Of a stretch of DNA of 64,000 bases, positions 32,701-45,902 are shown piece after piece (positions within the stretch are counted from its first letter, which is position 1; every line of letters begins with the position of its first letter). The notes below the pieces were generated by a model. It was not told the DNA's origin, made no database searches, and was given only the letters and a program-made list of their open reading frames with translations. Source of the stretch: Taenia hydatigena (lineage: Eukaryota > Platyhelminthes > Cestoda > Cyclophyllidea > Taeniidae); assembly GCA_036345935.2 (NCBI GenBank), contig JADWOT020000006.1, forward strand, positions 5,521,543-5,585,542. Direction: 5' to 3'. A program made the position numbers and the translations under genes.

Positions 32701-35700
32701 GTGGTTCTAGCCTTTATGCTACAGATATAAATTCAAATGCAAGGTCTTTCCAAGCTTGGTATCATTGATGTCCACATCAAAGCCTATTGAATTAAGTGAT
32801 ATGTGGGTTAGAGTTCGAAGGATTTTTCATTTATAATTTTTCTTCTTTATACACTGCTTTGTCGTCGTATGTTGCTTTTGTGCTCATATTTCGCTGAATA
32901 AACGATATTTCTTCTGCCTTCGATCTTTTCCCGCGAACTACTGTATTGTTTTCATTCCCATTTTGATCCGTCTCGTTTTTTTTCTTGTTTTGCTCTCGCT
33001 CTCCTTGGCGCTGCCCATATCACCACAACAAGCTCAACCCACTGAAGTTCAGTCAACTGATCCAGCTCAAACGAAAATCATGCCATCTGGATACGGATCC
33101 TACGCTAACGGAGGTCGCACCTCCCTATTTGGTAATTATCGATCACCCGGGGTTACCAATTCTCCTGCTTCAATGAACACTGCTGCGGCCTCCAACTCTC
33201 TGGCTTCCGACTTGCAGGTAATTCTACGTTTCTGGGTTTGCATCGAATTTGTTTGGCGTTGTATTTCCAGACGTTGTAATATCCTCTTCTGAGCTATTCC
33301 GTGTCGGGAGGTTAGCCATTCTGGTTGGTTAATGCTTTGTAGGGATGTATTTTCGGCTCTCAGATTGCTTAAAGAAATGAATGCGCAAGGGTTGTTAAAA
33401 TCAGGAACTTTTAAATTCGCCTTTTTCGTAGACAAAACTAATGACACAAGTCGTGGAACAATGGATGCCTTCATTCATGGAGTTTTCGCGCATAATGTCG
33501 GAGACATCTGCGGAGTTGGCGAAGAGTCGCCTGCAGAACGAGGAGCTGTCACGCCTGTTGAAGGAAACGCGGAATCAATTAGACACAGTTATTGCGGAAC
33601 AGCAAAAGCAACAGCAGCGTACTCCAGTTCCAGTCCGACAGCCCACTCCGCCGTCTCATCCCGCGCCCTCTTTGGAGGATTGGCGCGCATTGCAAGAGTC
33701 TCTGCGTGAAGTGACTTCCATTTTGAGGGACTTTCGCCAGTGGCTGCCCACTGCTGTGCCTTCTTTTGCTCCACCCCCTCCCTTCCCTCATCCACCCCAT
33801 ATACCACCAGCGCAACCATCTGCCATGCTTCGGCCCGGTGACATTTTCACGTTAGAGAGCCAACAAAAGGCTCAGCTGGCGCTTTCTCAACTTGCTGCCT
33901 TTCAACAGCAGCAACAACAACAGCAAATGCCAAGGACGACGGGAGGATCGTGCTTTTTGCTTCCACCCCCTTCTCATCCGCCTCCCGCAATGCCGCCTCA
34001 AGGTTGGTTTTTCTATTATCCCTTCTGTAACACGCTGGGTTTCGAACGTTGGTTATCCATATCAGTGCGAGATATTAATGTGCCTAGAGGAGTGAAGAAG
34101 AGAGATCATACCGCGGTGGCGTTAAACGTCCATTAAAGGTGGTTCTTTGCCGCATAACTATTGTTTGTTCGTCATTCTTTTGCCGCTCGTGATCCGCTGA
34201 GACCGTCTCGAGTCTTTTCGCGAATTGTGACTGAATGTGAGATCGGACTGATAATGGTACGTTAAATTCGCATTGTAGAGGTAATCCTGAAGGCCTTATT
34301 GAGATTCTTAACATTGGCTTCTCCAAAAGGCCGACTCCATTGGGGATTTCATTTGAGCCTGCGCCAACGACTGGACGATACTCTGTGGCAAGTGTAGTGT
34401 TTCATGCGTTCCCACGCCATACAGTCGACTTTGATTCATTGGAACTTGATCTCGCTTTATTATCGATCATTGCGCAGAGCTCGAATCTAGGGTTTGCTGC
34501 AAGTTTATGTCTGTTCAGTCCTTCACAATTCCGTCGGCCCACAATAGATACTTCTATCCAAGGCGAATGGCATTTTGTGTTGTAATGCAGCGTAGCCTCG
34601 CTTAATCGTAATTTCGTACTTGTAATGTTATATTGGTTGTTTCTGAAAGGGGTAGAGTGCGCCTTTTTTCTGCTTGCATTCGACTAGGGATTGGAGAATT
34701 TTATGCTCAGTTTGATCACATCTGTCTTAATAAATCCTAGGTTAATCGGCTTTTCTAAAACCTTCATTTTTAAGAGGGCTGAAGTTGTGACAACCTTAGC
34801 CGATTTTTGGTGTAAAAGTTATGTTCTGATCACTACTTAGTGATGGTGGTGGTGACACTGCTGAGTACAGCACCAGGCTGATTGGATCCTTTATTCTTTT
34901 GCAATTTCAGCGGCCTCTGTGGACTTCCGCGTTCCGCCTGCGGCAACTGGCCTTTTTCCTGCTGGTACGAACACGTCTGCTACCTTGACATCGACTCCAG
35001 CCCCTTCTGCTGACCTACCAAAAGGCGCCTCATCAGTTACCATGGCAACCGCACCGATACAACCGGTAAAACCACCGCTGACTTCGCCTGTTGCTTCTGC
35101 TGGTGCTTCAGCTACGTGGCCATCGAAGAACACACCTCCTGACCCAAAACAAGTACTAGTCGCATTTCCTTCTTTGCTGAAATTTACCAACAATTTTGCC
35201 AGCATTTTGTTGCATCCTTTCAAGGATATCCCACCAGTGGGAAGCGCGTCATCACCTGTACCAAAACCGCTGCCGTTCGCGTTTAAGCCTGCCGCTACCA
35301 CCACAACTGATACAATCAGAACGGAGACTTCGTCACTGTTTAGTTTTAGCAAGCTCGGAAGTCCAGGCGCTGTTGGCCCATCAGCTCTCGTTGGCGCTCT
35401 CCCCTTCGGTCACAAGCCTGCCATTTCACAGTCCTCCGGCAGCCCTGATGTCTTGAGGAAAGTGGAGGGGGTGACAGAGGCAGAGGCGGAAGATGACGAG
35501 GATAAGCCGGAAGCATTTGAGCCTAAGGTTGAGTTCACGCCGTGTGTAGCGAAGTTACCGGAATTGGTAGAACAAATCACTGGCGAAGAGGGTGAGCGAG
35601 TGCTCTTTTGTCACCGTGCTCGTCTCTTCCGTTGGGATAAGTCGGATTCGGCTCCTAGTGGGGAATGGAAAGCTCGAGGCGTTGGTGAACTTAAGGTTTT

Positions 35701-38700
35701 GGCTGATGATGTGGCTGTCAAGTTTCGCATTGTAATGCGACGAGAGCAGGTAAGATTTTCACATGTTAAATGACGAACTCTTTCATTTTTGGAAATCTCA
35801 CCGACATCTACTCTGTCTTGTTTTAAATAGATAATGAAGTTATGCGCCAACCACTACATTCTTCCCGGAATCAGCATAAAGCGTCACCCACAAAGAACTG
35901 AGGCATGCATGTGGAAAGCGCGAGACTTTGCAGTTATGGATATCGACAAGCCCATCCCCGATGGCAAGGATGAGCTCTTTATGGCTAACTTCAAGACTGA
36001 GGAGATCACGGACGAGTTTGAGAAGATTGTAAAGTCCTGTCTTGAAAAGGCCAAAGAAGTAACTCAAAAGAATCCTGATGAGAAGGAGAAACCTAACCCG
36101 GCTGCCATCGCCAGTTGTTTGCAGAAACTCAGACCAAAGGTGGGCTCTTGGACTTGCACCACATGTGCTCTCATTGTTGATCAAGAGCTCGAAAAGTGTC
36201 CCGCCTGCCAGGCACTCAAACCCGGCGAAAATCCTACTCAGAACACTACGGCACCGGCACCGCCCACCTTCAACTTCTTCTCAACACCCTCCTCAACGTC
36301 GCCGACAGCTGTGTCAACGAGTTTCATTTTCGGTGGTAGTGGTGGTGCTTCAAGTAATCCTACTACTACTACTCCTTTCCCGAAATTCATTTTTGGCAAC
36401 GCGCCTGCTTCAACGACCGAAACGGATAAGTCATCTTTTTCCCCTTCCATCCTCAACGCCTCGGGGACCAAAACTGTGGGATCCACTGGTGGCGCGTTTG
36501 CGAACCTAGATTTAGCTAAGAATCTAGAGAAGCCCAACGCTACTTTCACCTTTAAAATGAAGCCTCCAACACCAGGGAGGAGTAAGAATATTGATGACGC
36601 CAAAGAGGCAGAAGAGGGGAAGGACACAACTACAGATTACGATGACAACGAGGAGGATGAGGTCACTCCTAGCGATCTCTCACAGATCAGCTTTAAACCT
36701 GTGGTGGAGCATCTACCGGAGAAGGTGGAGGTGCGCACTGGGGAGGAAGACGAAGAGGTGATCTTTGAGGCTCGTGCTAAGCTTTTCCGTTTCGACGGTA
36801 TCGTCTGGAAGGAGCGGGGTCTGGGACAGCTTAAGTTGCTTCGATCTCCAGACTCTGATAGGGTACGCATTGTGATGCGAAGGGAACAGGTACACAAGGT
36901 GTGCTGCAATCACCCCATCACTTCTGGCATGATCCTGAAACCAATGGAAGGGAGCAAGGCGCCACTGGTTCCTTGGGTTTGGTGGGCTATCGACTTTTCT
37001 GATGATGAGGCCGGACCTGAGGGTAGGAAGGAGTTGTTCTCGGTGCGATTCAAGACGTCGGAGGAATCACAGGCCTTTCATGATGCCTTTATAAAAGCCG
37101 CTGCAGTCCCGGGTGCTGGAGTCCCCGCCGATCTAGAGGCTGAAGGAGACGAATTGGTGATTGTTGAGAATCCAGTAAGTTGTCCCCACTTTTTTGTAAA
37201 TTACTGACTCTTCGTACTTGACCAGATAATCTATACTTAAGCATTATACATAGCAATTTCTTGTGGGCTTGGCCGAAGTCATTTCAGTTTACTGTATTTT
37301 TAATGGTTCATTGCATCAAATTCCATGGAGGCCTCTTCTAAGTCCTTTTTTGATAACCTAAATTTGGATCGTTTCTCGTGAGTTTGCGTAGCTTGTTGAC
37401 TTGCATCTTTTTCTTATCAAAATTCCATCATTCTCATGTTCGTCTTTCGCCTTTTTATGTTCTGATGCTCTTATGAGATCAATTAAAGTTTGGCCTGAAA
37501 CTTTGTGGCCATGTGAAGTATCTTTTCTGGCGCATTTTTTTCACTAGTATTGAAGTATCCTTAAGCAGACTGCATCTTCATTGATATCGAGCATTAAGTA
37601 AATAATTCGCTCATCATTTTCACAGGAGGATTCGTTAAAAGAGGTTAATGTTTTAAGAAGAGGTTCCATCCGCTTGCTGTATGTTCATGGGGTTGGCTAC
37701 TGTGCTGCTAGGTGGCAACGACACTACTACGATCGAGGTCGTCACATTCTTTGAGAAGTTGGCACCGTCAGAACGTCTTTGCCACATCCACACACTATTT
37801 CTGTTGTCTGCCATCTTGACAGTGTCCATGGTGGATCGCGACAACGCCACCGGCTGCTAATGATAGAACGCACCTAAAACCTACTGTACCATGTAGTACC
37901 GTCACGGCAGAATACCATTTCACAGCTGTAAACTTAAAATCCCAAATTTAGCCGGAAGCTTTATGTAGAAACGATTTTGCTGCCTTAAAAGGAAGTAATT
38001 TATACCCCACCATCCTTCAAAATTAGTTATCGTCTGAGCAAGTAGCGCGCGCGCGAGCCCTTCAACTGCCAGATGATTTCTACGCCTACGAACTGAAGAA
38101 GCCGGGAATCAGTAGTCGCCATTCGCAGCAGGAAGATTTGACACCCGCCGAGGAGGCAGAAGAGGACGCGCTGTTGGAAGCTGCTGTTAATCGGGGCACC
38201 TCATCCACCTCATCCTCCCTCGTGGTCGTCAAAAGCACCGAGTCCCTTGTCATTGCTACTCCACCCACCTCTCCTCCTCCTACCTCCAGTGATACCACTA
38301 GCGCTTTGCAGGCGCTTCGCGGAAAACCAGGCTCGTGGAAGTGTGAATCTTGCTTCTTGTTGGTGAACCCGGAGGAGACTGTCTGTCCTGCCTGTCATAC
38401 TACCAAATCCGAAACTAGTGAGGCGCCAAAGGTGACTACACCTGTTACAATTGGTAAGGTTTCAGTACGCCTGACGACCGTTATCGGGAAGTCTCCCTGC
38501 TTATTCTCTCCTATCCTCCGATTTTAGGCAAACTCTTTGAAAGCGATGGGCTCAAGGATTTCTCCGGTTCCCTGTTTGGCAGTGTTGGTAGATTTGGCGG
38601 TTTTGAAGCTCTCAGTAAGGAAGCCTCGACGAAAGCCTCGTTCTTGACTGCCTCTGGGTCTTCGTCGTCACCTCCAACCTGGGCTGGTGCAGGGTCCACT

Positions 38701-39806
38701 CTCTTCTCCGCGAAGGGCGATGAAAAAGACGATAAGGACGACGACAACGAAAGCGATCCAGATCCTCAGTTTGAACCCATCATCCCTTTGCCGAATCTTG
38801 TGGAGGTCTGTTACTCTACATAAGGTTTTTAATGTACCGAATCTCACCTTCCTCAGAGGATTGATTTTTGAATAATTAGACAAAGACAGGTGAAGAGGAG
38901 GAGGTGTGCTTGTTCCTGAGGCGCTGCAAGCTCTACCGACTTATCGACAACCAGTGGAAAGAGCGCGGAATCGGGGACATGAAGATTCTCGTCCATCCCA
39001 AAAAGCCGCCTCCTGTCGATTTCCTCGATCCGCGAACCGAACTGTCCACCGACAAGGACATCGAAGGTGGCATCAAATATGCACGTCTTCTGATGCGTCG
39101 TGACCATGTGCTGAAGATCTGCGCCAACCACACCATCTCTGTGGATATGCCTCAGTTCAGGTCGCTCGTTGTCGCCAACTATGGCGTCTGTTGGGTGGCC
39201 AAGGACTACTCTGAGGATCCCAACGGTGAAGTCGTGACTTTGGGACTGCGGTTCAAGGTGGGTGGTCTCTTGACAACTCAGTTGCAAGTGGATGCTTTTT
39301 GGCCACTTTATTCGTACAGCTCACTGATTTGTAACGCCAGCAAATTTAATTTCTGGTGATAATACTAATCTCATTACATTTTTTAAGAATTTCCTCTCCC
39401 CTCATTATATTCTTTAATTGACTCAAGATAAGTGAGAGTCTTCGAGAGAAATTGGCCTCCGCATAGCTGATGTTCTCTTGATATGCCACCTATTGGGATT
39501 GCTCTTCGTGTAACCACTTAAAACTAAATTTCTTTATTCCCCAGACGGCATGATTTGGTGCGGTCCATAGGAAAATCGTGGCTTCAGATGTTGAGCCTTT
39601 GGCGATTGAAACCATTCCTCTTTTCATACCTTTTTGCTTTGCAGACTGAACAGGACCTTACTCATTTTCACGCAAGTATTGAACGCGCCCGAGCAATGCT
39701 TAAACGTGAGTTCTTCCCAAATTTCTCCTCTAAATCTGTAAATTCTCCTCCATGGTCGATAAATAATCCTCCCTTCTTTCTTGTAGGAAGTAGTGCAACA
39801 CCGTAG
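29773..39806 (+). CDS. RANBP2: RanBP2/Nup358-like nucleoporin
   Basis: Twenty-one exons, all in phase, total 2,121 codons. The N-terminus (29773-29844; [13 protein letters not shown]) and TPR exons ([37 protein letters not shown]) match the Nup358 N-terminal TPR region, with the alpha-solenoid following to about 32560. A proline/glutamine-rich part with a coiled coil (33432-34002) and an LFSF/LPFG-containing linker come next. Three Ran-binding domains follow: 35510-36060, 36690-37130 and 38770-39700, each with the FEP/PVV...GEE...RAKLFRF...MRREQV type core. Two RanBP2-type zinc fingers (W-x-C-x2-C-x10-C-x2-C) lie at about 36145-36215 and 38333-38400. I see no cyclophilin domain and no vertebrate-type E3/IR repeats. 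Nup358 forms cytoplasmic filaments of the nuclear pore and binds RanGTP. The final 81-nt intron is in frame. Confidence 0.96.
34003..34910. other. RanBP2 intron 14
   Basis: The largest RanBP2 intron (908 nt). Exons on both sides join in phase (G|CG). The short frames inside show no similarity to the gene. Confidence 0.6.
37175..38026. other. RanBP2 intron 16
   Basis: 852-nt intron between the second Ran-binding domain and the exon that starts [20 protein letters not shown]; splice sites fit and phase is 0. Confidence 0.6.
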
Positions 39807-41123
39807 GTGGCGTCTCAAATGAAGACTCCATCCCCTCCTCTGCATGTTTTTACATTGCTATACAATGCTACACAAAAGCATTGGAATAAAATATACAGAC
39901 ATTTTTATTCCCCTGCTTTTTCTTCTTCGATGCATTTCCACTGAGTTTCGTGATGTTTCGCTGCAACTGTGGTTTTTTTGCACGAAACCGAACTACACCT
40001 TTCCACCTAGCACTAATGCAGTATCGGTTGCCTTGGTGGGTCTTGTGTTGCTCATGGTCCGATCGCGAATAGGTCCGTAGATGAGCCGATCAAGGTCGGT
40101 CTGACTCGCTCCTTCACCATTCCTGGGGAGCCGCACGTAAGCATCTGTCTCCCACTGTTTGTTGTTGTTCGCGAAGTGGCTGGACTTCCTCATTTATGTC
40201 GTTACTGGCTAGTAGAAATGGGGTAGACTGTCACCAACTGATTCACTGGATGACACACGAAGAAGCACCATAAAGTTGAAGTCTTTCGTGCTCCCTTATG
40301 GTTGTTTCTTTTATCGGTCTCAACTACTTTCCCACTTGGAAACACTACGATTTCGACTCAAAGATATCATGGAACATCCTAGTGTACAACTCGTAGAAAA
40401 GGCCAAAGTTCTAGAAAACATGAGCGAAGAATTTTTAGGGTCATACCATGTGTTCATTTTCTGCTTTTACGTTGTTGACATCCAAATAAGTTCCAGCTTC
40501 TTGCAACACCAGAGGTATAGGGTCAGGACGGTTCTATAAGTGGTTGTGATTTCTTTGGCCCCGGTCTCGTTTCATTGCTGGTCCTTACTCAGGGCTGAGG
40601 AGCTGGTTGCCAAAAAGTTGTCATGGTTTCGATAACCCTTTTGTTGTAGTCCTGCGTAAGTTTGTCCATTCACTTACAATCAAACGCCTTCCTATGGCAA
40701 CCTTTGAGTTTCATTGTTACGCTTGCCTTCACAACTGTTAGATTCTGGGATTTTAGGCCACGATGCGGAATAATTTAGGGTTCAATTATGTATTGTTGGC
40801 ACTTGAACCCAGTTTGGTCTATCAGGCCTCGCCTGAAAGTACATTTCGCGCTGCAGTAGCTTTTCTTCCCGTATGCCCCTATTTCTGCACTAAAAAAGTT
40901 GAACAAATCGGATGTACAAGTTTGTCATGAATTCAAATTCCTGTCTGGTACTTTCACGGAGCAAGCAGACAATAGACTTGGGGTCTTCGTCCAGGACTAC
41001 CCCACTTTCCATCCAAACCGCAGAAGAAACAGATCAGAGAAGGAAAGGTAGCATTTGACTAATAAGTAATCGTAAATACACAGACGAAGCGTGAGTTCGC
41101 GCGTCCATACACCCAAAACGCCG
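39807..41123. other. Intergenic, tail-to-tail RanBP2 / PPCS
   Basis: Convergent 3' ends of two genes. AATAAA occurs at about 39885, some 80 bp after the RanBP2 stop, a plausible poly(A) signal. No other gene recognised. Confidence 0.5.
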
Positions 41124-44100
41124 CTAGGAAGTGGTTCCCTTTTGGAGCGCCAAGAAAATGGTGTGAAGGTGAGCGACGCGACGGGTGAGGACGTCTTCGA
41201 GCTCCTCAGAAGACGATGGCATCACAGTAAGATGCTCGGAGGACAGGCCGGGATCACCACCGCCTTCGTCCAGTTCGTGAACGAGCCAGGCCTCTTGTTT
41301 GCGTGTCTGCAGGAGGTTCGCTATCACTGCATGTGTCCTATAGCGCTTCAAAGCTGTCTTGGCTCGGTCCAAAAGGAGGGAGGCGTCCGTCTCCAGCTGG
41401 AAAGTAGGAAGCTACACTGAATTATTGATGTAGCTGAGCTACATATCATATCAAATGCATCATGTGCCATGTCCTCGATTAGCTGTGCCTTATGCACCTG
41501 CCTGCGTCATAAGTGTGCCGATTCAGAAAATTTTAACCGCCTCCATTTTTATCCACCCTTTTACTCCTCGCCCAAATTTCCAGTCTGCTTTGCATTTGAT
41601 AACAGACGATGAGGCAATATTCCACTTCCAGTTAAAAGTGTAAAATGAGGTGCCCATTCACGGACAAGTCTTGCAGCGGTAGAAAGTAACACCAATAAAT
41701 AAACTTCCTTCTAACTGGCTGATGGATCTCAGTCGTAGTTGTTGCTTGGTCTTCAGAAAGTAAAAATGAATAGTGAATTAGTGGATCTGCAGTTCTCCAC
41801 CAACACAGAACAATCCTGAGAGGGTGAAGTGGCGTTTGCCTCAAAAGTGCGATGATGAGTTGGCATCTTGGTCAGCTCAAAGCTGTCACACAAAACCCAT
41901 TTATCATCGCATGTCTTTCACTAAATAATTCTTTCCCAGGAAACAAAATGCCAATCTACGAACCCACTTGTCATCTGTCAATGCCTAACACGTGGAACTC
42001 GTTTTTTCAGCTCACCACAACTTCCATTTCCAAGTCGATGTCGGTGTAAACCTGTTGCTTCATAACCTCGAAAACGTAACCAACATCTCTTGATATCAAA
42101 TGACCGAATCAGCAGTCTTAAAATTGGTTGACACACCTTGAAAGAGACCACCATCGTTGAAGTAACCCACTTTGTCGAGATGAGACCGAGGACTTTGGGA
42201 ACAGGCGAGAGATGTATTGTCAAAGAGCCATCAGTGCCGTATTGGATGCTGTCGTTACCAGTCCATTTGAGAGTTTGACTTGCGTGCAATTTGTGTTGAG
42301 GCAGATGATCGCGTGGGATGAAGAAGTCAGAGACGGCTGCAGCGAGAAAGAGCAGTGTACCTTGACCACATAAATCACTCCGATTGAGCAAGGAACATAA
42401 CCAACGAAGCTTCACCAGATAATCTTCAACCGTTATGAAGTCGAGGAGTAGAAGACGGTCTCCTGAAAGAATAGTGGTCTCGCTTAGGCAGAAAAAACCG
42501 TTGCTATAAAAACTCTACCCAATTCCGGAATGTACTCACGGAACTTGGCGTAGCTTTGGACAACGTTATAGAGGCTCTGAGCGAATGCTGGGTTAAATGT
42601 AGGTGTAGAATGGGGAAGTGTGAAAGTGGCGTTAAGATCGAACCAAGCATCGAGGGTTGAAGCCCAGCCTCCAGGAGGACAGCAGCGATTTGTGAAAGGA
42701 GTCAGGGAATGAAAGCGGTGCAAGAAGATGACCGCGTAACCCAACTTTAAGAAGTACTCCGCACTCACTGCACCCCGGGAGCCCGTACTATGGAAAGAAA
42801 AAAAACCAGAAACAGGGTTACTGAAAGTTTCCCCCCGACGGTCACTAACGCGTTGGCTACCACCTTCGCAAATAGGTGATTCATTTACCGATTCGGTTTG
42901 GGAAATCGAAAGGCAAAATAAGGGCGATTAGTTTGATATTAGGAGGTTAAACCATCAGCAGTAGTCGATTCCCCCCCATATATCAGTGGTAAGCATGATT
43001 ACTTATGGAGGCACGGGCCATTTGCACTGATTCACTAGTCTCGCTACATTACTGCAGCACTTATGAGTGAAGCAGCACCATAGGGAACTGCTTTACAATT
43101 TTAGCTATTTGTTTGGCCACCTTTTTGCATAGAGTCCTTTTCTGCGCAAGAGATTCCTGCAAGAAATAGGATTACCAGAAAGTGAAGCCTAAAAATGCTC
43201 AATTTTGAGCCCACAAAATCGAGGCAATAAGCATTCACAAGTCGCCATGATGCTATCCCAGTTCTCATGGCAGGCCTATAGGAATTGATACGAATTGCAA
43301 AACAAAAACTCACCCTAATCAAGGAGCTCCAAGTTAATACTTTGGTGATCCAGGAGCCGATTTTTGATTACTCCAAAGTGTCTTGAACACATACGCTGCT
43401 GGAAGCACAGGAGGGAATCGACCAGCACAAAGTAAATGGTTCATTGTTATACTGCGGCATTGAGTTTTGAGTTCAATTAACTACCTTTGAATGTGCACTA
43501 CACGTATGACGTGTGAGTTTAGCGGAAACCTGAGCGTCACACTCGTGACGGTGGCAGCCAACATGCTGACCAATTCAAATGCCACCAGAGGTGTTTCCTG
43601 TCAGACCAAGAGCATTCTATGCATAATTTATTGTTTTAAGCTCGGCTACTATCTTAGCGACCCAATTCGGTGCAGGAATTGTCAAGCACATGTGTGTAAA
43701 GGCGGTAGTGAGATGTAAAGTGTTGCCCCGCATTTCTACTTCAAAATCAAAGTTTCGAGTTTGGCGCAGGCAACGAAGATGGTACGCACTTCGCCTCTTC
43801 CGAGATCGTATTCTATTTAAATAGCGCCAATTCCATCGCATTAAATAAAAGGGTTCCAAAAGTCTGCCGAGAATGTTTCCCTCAAGGATCACCGATTGTT
43901 CAAAGTGAAGTTTCTCAAGTAAGCTTCGGTCATAATAAAACAAAACTACAGCAAATTAACAGGCACCACCGGGCGTGCAATGCATAAAGGCATTGTGTAT
44001 GAATTTTTAGTCATAAAAAGAGCAAAATTTACACCCCGTGCCCAATTCACACAGAAACTTCCAATATGGAGGACTTAAAAAGGGCTGCCATTGTGAAGGC

Positions 44101-45902
44101 ATCATGTCGTGGTGCAGTCTGGATACCGTCAATCGAGATAGCGAGTGACGACGATAGTGTGTGAATGGAACAACATCCATTTCCATATGAGCGAAGACGT
44201 GACACTAGGAGATAATCGTGCTTATAGACAATATTACCCACACACACGATGTTACGGTGATGGGACGCCTATTCGAATAGTAGACGTTTCTTACCGAACT
44301 ATACATTTTTAAACGTCGATGCCACCTTTGATGTTCCCCGCAGTATCGTACTGTAAAGCACAGTAGAGCACACAGGGAAACCCTACTTCTAGCCAGGTGG
44401 TCGACACACAACCCATTGCGAAGTTGTACAGAAAACGAGTCTTCTTGTGGGAAAGGAAAACAAAGGCATTCATGCAAAACTAGTGACCAATGAATACAAA
44501 GACTGATGGAGTGAGACATACCGCTAAGTTGACATGTCTTTTTGCATTGAAGCTGCTTTCCAGGTAGTAGTGAGCGCTGTGTGTAGATGAAACAGGAGAC
44601 TGAGCCAGGACTCGTTGAATTTCCTTGTTAAATCCAAAAGTCTCAGTTTGATCAGAACCATTTTTTTTTCATAGTAGATGAGATGTAGAACAATAAAATT
44701 AGCAAAGTGAACTGTCCCATGCTATGATCTCTTGCTAAATATGCTCTAGTTACTCCCGGTTCGAAAACTGAGCAACGTCAGAATGCAAACATGAAGAACG
44801 ACGTGGCCTCACACAAGTCTTACTGAAGCCACTTACTCACACAGGTCGCGTGGTCTAGGGGAGCAGGTTAGTAGCTTTTAGCGATCATGCGACCCATGTC
44901 ATTTAGCTCCCATTCAGTTACTTTGTTTAGAGCATAATTGAAAGAGTGACAGGCTATACAATCCCATTGGAATCCCTGCCAAGGCAATAGTTAATGTCGG
45001 GGGCAGCGTTCCTTGGGTGGGTTTTCAAGATCTTTATCGTGAGTTGCGTTCGCCAAAGCCTCTATGACGGTACCACAATAAAATTGCACATTTTAGCACA
45101 CAAGCCTTTTCAGGCTCCAGCGATTCGACAGCTACAATGACATCGTGAGATTCTACTTATGCTCTTGGTTTGTCACACTTTCTTCAGAGATAAATCAAAT
45201 TTGAATCGCTTATAGAGTTAGTGAATAGGAACAGGCCCATTTTTCGCTGGGTGACTTCTGAGATAAGACTGCACATCTGTATTTGTGGCTAGTGGCTGAG
45301 TCCAAACAGAAACAAAGCATAGCCAACTATTGGGAATCAACCCAAGGAGGAGTAGATCCAACTAAAAGAAATTTGCAACGAGAGAACCGTTCTCAGGACT
45401 GACACAAGGCAATAATTTACTTTACAGCGAATCGCATCGCAATATCTATAGTTATTTTGTTATAGAAGGAATGAGGCACTTACTTTATAATTTACCTTGT
45501 GGTTTTTAAGAATGGATTGCATACGAGTGAGAAACGGATCTGAATTTAGAAACGCGAACTCATCAAGACTTACCTAAAATTGTCAATAAAACGGACGGTG
45601 TTCAGCTCCAGTGGAGCCGTCGTTCCACCCGATGTGACACAGGCAATAGGGAAAGCGGGTCCAAATTTCTCCACAAAGTCGTGCGTCCGTCGAGTGAAAT
45701 CTTGCCACTCCTTCGTGGAGCTGTGCGCTGCTGTTTCGGCCTCCAACCACCTCTCAGCCGAGTTCAGCGAATCCTCATAAGAATAGAAATTACATTGCCT
45801 TACCCAATTTATTAAAGGTAGCCGCACTAAGGAGTATCTTAGGTCCGGTTTATGAGTGGATTCTTTTTTGAAGGATATACAAAGACCTAACAACATTATC
45901 AT
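41124..45902 (-). CDS. PPCS: Phosphopantothenate-cysteine ligase (PPCS)
   Basis: Four exons join in phase: 45902-45574, 42787-42519, 42462-42137, 41396-41124; 398 codons (human 311 aa, so the N-terminus may be over-extended). Signatures in order: CVTSGGTTAPLELNTVRFID and NFSTGSRGAVSAEYFLKLGY (nucleotide-binding N-terminal part), LLFLAAAVSDFFIP, VPKVLGLI with VVSFKLETD, and RAKTALKRYRTHAVIANLL at the C-terminus, all at the expected spacing. The enzyme couples 4'-phosphopantothenate to cysteine, the second step of coenzyme A synthesis from pantothenate in the cytosol. The first ATG at 45902 is provisional; an internal start or an upstream exon is possible because residues 1 to about 40 have no family match. 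The first intron is 2.8 kb, the others 56 and 740 nt. Confidence 0.94.
42788..45573. other. PPCS intron 1
   Basis: 2,786-nt intron, very long for this gene neighbourhood. Short frames on both strands (for example 43491-43718 and 44205-44519) lack any family resemblance. No repeat of the window's known families was seen. Confidence 0.55.
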
